Positions 60,661-64,000 of a stretch of DNA of 64,000 bases are shown piece by piece. Position 1 is the stretch's first letter; each line of letters begins with the position of its first letter. The notes beneath the pieces are model-generated. The model did no database searches. It worked only from the letters and a program-made list of their open reading frames with translations, and had not been told where the DNA came from. Source of the stretch: Bartonella krasnovii (GTDB taxonomy: Bacteria > Pseudomonadota > Alphaproteobacteria > Rhizobiales > Rhizobiaceae); the NCBI RefSeq assembly GCF_003606345.3, contig NZ_CP031844.2, forward strand, positions 868,001 to 932,000, given 5' to 3'. Made by a program: the position numbers and the translations under genes.

Positions 60661-62265
60661 ATGCCATTACCCTATCACACACATATATTTAAGCTTGAAC
60701 CAGCAACAAAAGAAGAAGTTAAAGAAGGTGTTTTAGATAGTAAGGCTCTTGCCCCCGTTTCAGTGGGTAGTGCTGCGGCTTATGAGGTAGAATATTTTGC
60801 AACTGCTGCTCAAGGGAAAAAGGCTGATGATGCTGTTGCAAAGAGAGATATTGGAGCTCTTGCTTACAAAGATAAGGTCACAATCCACGATATTGAAGCA
60901 AGTGGTGAAGCGCATGAGAATGCGATTTTATCAGGCGCTGGCTGGGTAAAAATATCGACTTTAGGGATTGGCGATATGAAGGTTGCGACATATGACCCCG
61001 ACAATGTGGGGAAAAATGCATTTTCTATGGAAAATATGTGTGAGGGTCCTACCAAAAAGATTTTGACAACAGAGGAAAGATCAAAGCTACGATGGTTAAG
61101 TCCTAGCCAACCCACAATAGAAAAGTGGCATAAGGGAATTGAAGGCGTTTATTATCCCATATCTCCGGCAGATCTCAAAAATACCATTAGCTATTTCGTA
61201 GCATCAAAGTCTTTTGGTATGTCAAAATCAATTTATGATCCAGATACAATAGAAAAAGATGCCTTTGATATGGATAATATGAAAGAGGGGAAAAAGCATC
61301 TTATCTTAACGCCTCAAGAACGTACACAGATTGCAAAAATTGATAAAGTTGAAAACGCTGCACAACAAGGGCTTCATGTTGCAAGTGAAGCAAAAACGAT
61401 TGCGACCTCTGCACAAACAGCAGCCAATACAGCGCAAGATACAGCACGCAGTGTACAGAAAAAAGTTGATCTCATTCAACCTCTTGCACAACAAGATTGG
61501 ATTGATGGCACAAAAACAAGGGACGCCCTTATCTCACCAGCCAAACTGATGGCTTCAATCAAAGCAAATAGTAGTAATAGCAGCAGCGGTGGCAGCGGCA
61601 ACAATGGTGGTGGGGGGAGCAAACCTGTTGAAATTCTCATGACGGAAAGTGGAGATATTCCATTGCCTGATGGTATTACTGATGAGACCGATATCGAAGT
61701 ATGGGCTTGGGGTGGCGGCGGTGGAGGCGTTAAAGGTGGTGGCGGTGGCGGTGGTCAATGCGTGCATGTTAACATGAAAGGATCTGATTTAGGTAAATTA
61801 AAAACAGCTTACATTGGTCGTGGTGGTAAAGGCAACAACAGTAACATTTTATGCAATGGTGGTAGGACTATTATTGAGGGAATTCTTACAGCGGAAGGAG
61901 GATATTCCGTCTCTATGACGCTTGTTAATCTTGGAGGAAAAGGCGGTGATGGAGGGGGAGGGAGAGAAGGCATCAGCGGTGAGAGCTTTATTTTTTCTGG
62001 TGGAAACGGTGGTGGTGGTGGAATTGACAATAAGAGAGCTGGTAGCGGTGGCAGTTCATTTCTTGGCGGCGGCGGAGGTGGTGGTGGTCAATGCAAGGGG
62101 TCTATCATGGGACAAGGTGGTGAAAGTTATAAAGGCGGTAACGGGGGAAGAGGTGGTAAAGAATGTGGTGGCGGTGGCGGTGGATATTTCGATGGAAAGC
62201 CAGGTGATGACAAAATTGGCGGCGATGGTGGCGATGGCGCAGTACTCATAAAGGTATATTTATAA
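60661..62265 (+). CDS. Glycine-rich tail fibre adhesin
   Basis: This 534-residue protein has an N-terminal fibre shaft (residues 1-330) with two similar blocks (DMKVATYDPDNVGKNAFSME and GMSKSIYDPDTIEKDAFDMD), a Ser/Gly/Asn linker and a C-terminal polyglycine tip (WGGGGGGVKGGGGGGG) from residue 340 to the end. The tip resembles the fibre tip of prophage 1. Such tips bind surface receptors in phage adhesins. Confidence 0.85.
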   Translation: MPLPYHTHIFKLEPATKEEVKEGVLDSKALAPVSVGSAAAYEVEYFATAAQGKKADDAVAKRDIGALAYKDKVTIHDIEASGEAHENAILSGAGWVKISTLGIGDMKVATYDPDNVGKNAFSMENMCEGPTKKILTTEERSKLRWLSPSQPTIEKWHKGIEGVYYPISPADLKNTISYFVASKSFGMSKSIYDPDTIEKDAFDMDNMKEGKKHLILTPQERTQIAKIDKVENAAQQGLHVASEAKTIATSAQTAANTAQDTARSVQKKVDLIQPLAQQDWIDGTKTRDALISPAKLMASIKANSSNSSSGGSGNNGGGGSKPVEILMTESGDIPLPDGITDETDIEVWAWGGGGGGVKGGGGGGGQCVHVNMKGSDLGKLKTAYIGRGGKGNNSNILCNGGRTIIEGILTAEGGYSVSMTLVNLGGKGGDGGGGREGISGESFIFSGGNGGGGGIDNKRAGSGGSSFLGGGGGGGGQCKGSIMGQGGESYKGGNGGRGGKECGGGGGGYFDGKPGDDKIGGDGGDGAVLIKVYL

Positions 62266-62278
62266 GGTGAATTGAACA

Positions 62279-62944
62279 ATGGCACGGAAAATAAGTAAAG
62301 ACTGTTTATACTGTTTAAAAAAGTGGGAAGGCTTGCGCTTGCAGGCTTATCAAGATGTCTCTGGTGTTTGGACGATTGGCTATGGACATACAGGGAAGGC
62401 AGGCAAACCAACAGTTGTTGAGGGTATGGTGATTACAGAAAAAAAAGCTGAAACCATGCTTCTCGCAGATTTGCGTCAATATGAACAAGCGGTAGAAAAA
62501 GCGGTTTGTGTGAATTTAAGTGACGAGCAGTTTGGTGCTCTTGTTTCCTTTTGTTATAATGTAGGCATTCCAGCTTTCCAAAATTCTACGTTACTGAAAA
62601 AACTAAACAAAGGCGATTATGAAACGATACCTGCCGAATTACAAAAATGGACCAAAGCAGGTGGTAAACGCTTGCAAGGTCTTGTCCACCGGCGTGCGGC
62701 AGAAGCAGGGTTGTGGGCAAAAGGCGCTTATGTTTCCTCAAACTATCAAACGGTAGAAAAAAAGGATTCAACAGGTCTTTTCAAAGCAGAAGCGCTCGCA
62801 CCCATTATTGGGTCTTTCTCAGGTCTTGGTGGTTTTTTAGCGGGCAATGGTCCTATCCAATGGGCATTAGCCGCTATTATGGTTTTAGCAGCAGCAGCTG
62901 GTATTTTCTTTGTTTCTAAACGCTTTCAGGAGCAGAGTTTATGA
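62279..62944 (+). CDS. Endolysin, GH24 lysozyme with C-terminal membrane segment
   Basis: This 221-residue muramidase has the T4-type catalytic residues E17, D26 and T32 (KKWEGLRLQAYQDVSGVWTIG) and SFCYNVGIPAFQNSTLL, complete for the family. An extra C-terminal hydrophobic segment (WALAAIMVLAAAAGIFFVS) could anchor it to the inner membrane. It starts the lysis cassette and overlaps the spanin gene by 4 nt. Confidence 0.92.
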   Translation: MARKISKDCLYCLKKWEGLRLQAYQDVSGVWTIGYGHTGKAGKPTVVEGMVITEKKAETMLLADLRQYEQAVEKAVCVNLSDEQFGALVSFCYNVGIPAFQNSTLLKKLNKGDYETIPAELQKWTKAGGKRLQGLVHRRAAEAGLWAKGAYVSSNYQTVEKKDSTGLFKAEALAPIIGSFSGLGGFLAGNGPIQWALAAIMVLAAAAGIFFVSKRFQEQSL

Positions 62945-63168
62945 TGTTCTGGATGAAAAAAAATCTCATGCTCACAGGTGCGGCACTAGCCGCTTTTTTT
63001 ATGGCTTTAGCCAAAGCTTTCACTCTTGGCAAAAAGAGTGAACAGCAAAAGCAGATAGAAAAAACTTTAAAGGCAGCAACAACACGGCTTGAGGTGGAAA
63101 ATGAAGTTAACAAAAAAACTGATGCTGATGTGCGTGCTGCTCTCTCTGACTGGTTGCGTGACCCATAA
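62941..63168 (+). CDS. Rz-like inner-membrane spanin subunit
   Basis: This 75-residue protein has an N-terminal membrane segment (about residues 8-27) followed by a charged helix (KKSEQQKQIEKTLKAATTRL). The outer-membrane lipoprotein gene starts inside it in another frame. It is shorter than typical Rz. The call is based on topology and nesting. Confidence 0.68.
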   Translation: MMFWMKKNLMLTGAALAAFFMALAKAFTLGKKSEQQKQIEKTLKAATTRLEVENEVNKKTDADVRAALSDWLRDP

Positions 63169-63319
63169 ATATGTTTCTTTTTGTGTTGGTTGGTTACCTA
63201 TTTATTTAGATAAGAGAGATGTTGACGTCATCAGTTTAAACTTAGCAAAAGAGATTTTAAAGCATAATAAGCAGGGTGAACGCTTGTGTGGATGGGAACA
63301 TGGTAAGAAAAAAGGGTGA
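63101..63319 (+). CDS. Rz1-like lipoprotein, nested in the Rz-like gene
   Basis: This 72-residue protein has a clear lipoprotein signal with lipobox LTGC (C19). ATG 63101 lies inside the Rz-like gene with a GAGG site before it, giving a 68-nt overlap. It ends 20 bases after the next gene begins. Confidence 0.72.
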   Translation: MKLTKKLMLMCVLLSLTGCVTHKYVSFCVGWLPIYLDKRDVDVISLNLAKEILKHNKQGERLCGWEHGKKKG

Positions 63320-63518
63320 AAAACACACAGAGCTTACAGAAGCGGAAAAAGAAATGCTTCAAGAAATGATCATTACCTACCAAAGTGTGAAAGTGATGTC
63401 GCGTCTCATGAAGTGGATAGCATTTTTTCTATTTTTGCTTATCCTTGATTTTGCCCGTCTTATGGATGCGATAGATAATGTCATTGCACATTTAAAACAG
63501 TGGTTCAGCAAAAGTTAG
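63300..63518 (+). CDS. Small membrane protein, putative holin
   Basis: This 72-residue protein has one strong membrane segment (about 42-60, WIAFFLFLLILDFARLM) after a charged N-terminus. It lies in the lysis cassette, so it may be the holin or antiholin. ATG 63300 overlaps the lipoprotein gene. Confidence 0.55.
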   Translation: MVRKKGEKHTELTEAEKEMLQEMIITYQSVKVMSRLMKWIAFFLFLLILDFARLMDAIDNVIAHLKQWFSKS

Positions 63519-63527
63519 AGAAAACCT

Positions 63528-63950
63528 ATGTTTGATATACCGCATAGAATTAGATTTTTAAAAACTTATAATGGAGATGCAAGCTTAAAACAAGATTGCC
63601 TCTTAACATCAGAAACGAATCTTCGTTGGCAAAAAATTTTAAATGATTTTCTTCTAAGCAGTTATCATTATCGTAAAAAAAATAAAGTAAAGAATCCAGA
63701 TATTAGTTTTCAGAAGGATGTGATTGATTTTTCAGATAATGATGCAGTAGCACAGCGTATTGCGTTGATTAATTATTATTTGTCTGATTACTTCTTCAAG
63801 GAAGATTTTGATCATTGCTATATTACAAAATGCTATAGTTCCGATAATTTTGACGATTTTTATTTCGTGGCAAAAGTAAACGGTTTTAGTTTTCCACTTC
63901 ATTTAGGAAACAAGAAATACCGTAAGATTTTTTATTCTAAAATTATCTAA
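63528..63950 (+). CDS. Unknown protein at the window edge
   Basis: This 140-residue protein is not recognised. It is rich in Tyr, Phe and Asp (YYLSDYFFKEDFDHCYITKC) with no membrane segment. It follows the lysis genes by 9 bases and may be a late accessory gene. From 63951 to the window end no feature is visible. Confidence 0.6.
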   Translation: MFDIPHRIRFLKTYNGDASLKQDCLLTSETNLRWQKILNDFLLSSYHYRKKNKVKNPDISFQKDVIDFSDNDAVAQRIALINYYLSDYFFKEDFDHCYITKCYSSDNFDDFYFVAKVNGFSFPLHLGNKKYRKIFYSKII

Positions 63951-64000
63951 ACTTCTCCTTAAAAATATGACAAAACAAGAATTTACACAGACACTGTTTG

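Noticed and set aside
44253..63950. Gene transfer agent instead of a phage for the right half
   Set aside because: Integrase, repressor, Cro-like, replication and lysis genes together with the attachment site indicate a temperate prophage.

Overview
The window is almost entirely prophage DNA from an AT-rich alphaproteobacterium. The gene content and style (Mor-type activator, GH19 endolysin, beta-helix phage protein, HigBA and MazEF cassettes, P22-like morphogenesis genes) suggest a Rhizobiales host, most likely Bartonella. No ribosomal or housekeeping host gene is present, so the genus is an inference. Two unrelated prophages lie back to back. Both run past the window: the first on the left, the second on the right.

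Prophage 1 (about 1-31.2 kb, all + strand) is a transposable Mu/BcepMu-type myophage. It carries a DDE transposase (5' end outside the window), a MuB-like ATPase, small early proteins, a DUF3164 protein, GemA and a Mor-family activator. A lysis cassette follows (GH19 endolysin, holin-like protein, nested spanins), then Mu-like packaging and head genes (gp25/26/27, large terminase, DUF935 portal, gpF-like protein, protease/scaffold, decoration, capsid) and a P2-like contractile tail (gp36, G, gp37, V, W, J, I, a large DUF4815 protein, a glycine-rich fibre, sheath, tube, E/E', tape measure, U, X, D). A 13-bp palindrome with flanking sequence occurs three times, each time before a late operon and first directly after the Mor gene; it is the best candidate Mor-dependent late promoter. 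The large terminase gene is broken by a perfect 22-bp tandem duplication, so this prophage probably cannot package DNA as it stands. A 670-bp gene-free gap in the head region holds two tandem copies of a strongly conserved, highly structured element that is the best candidate here for an undescribed RNA.

Prophage 2 (about 31.75 kb to beyond 64 kb) is a temperate P22-like podophage. Its left end carries a 17-bp piece identical to a typical tRNA-Ser 3' end (putative attachment site). Then come a HigBA toxin-antitoxin pair, a tyrosine integrase, a leftward recombination operon (small protein, YqaJ exonuclease, ERF annealing protein) and a CI-type S24 repressor divergent from a Cro-like gene. Rightward early genes follow: a broken RuvC-like resolvase, a DUF1376 replication protein with a long out-of-frame overlap, small unknowns, a beta-helix repeat protein and SSB. 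MazEF and a leftward membrane protein separate these from the late operon: small and large terminase, P22-type portal, scaffold, N4-gp56-type capsid, gp4/gp10-like connector proteins, a GNAT-like protein, an S74 protein, injection proteins, a lytic transglycosylase, tail fibres, then GH24 endolysin, nested spanins and a holin-like protein.

The two phages share a polyglycine tail-fibre tip although they are otherwise unrelated, which points to exchange of host-recognition modules.
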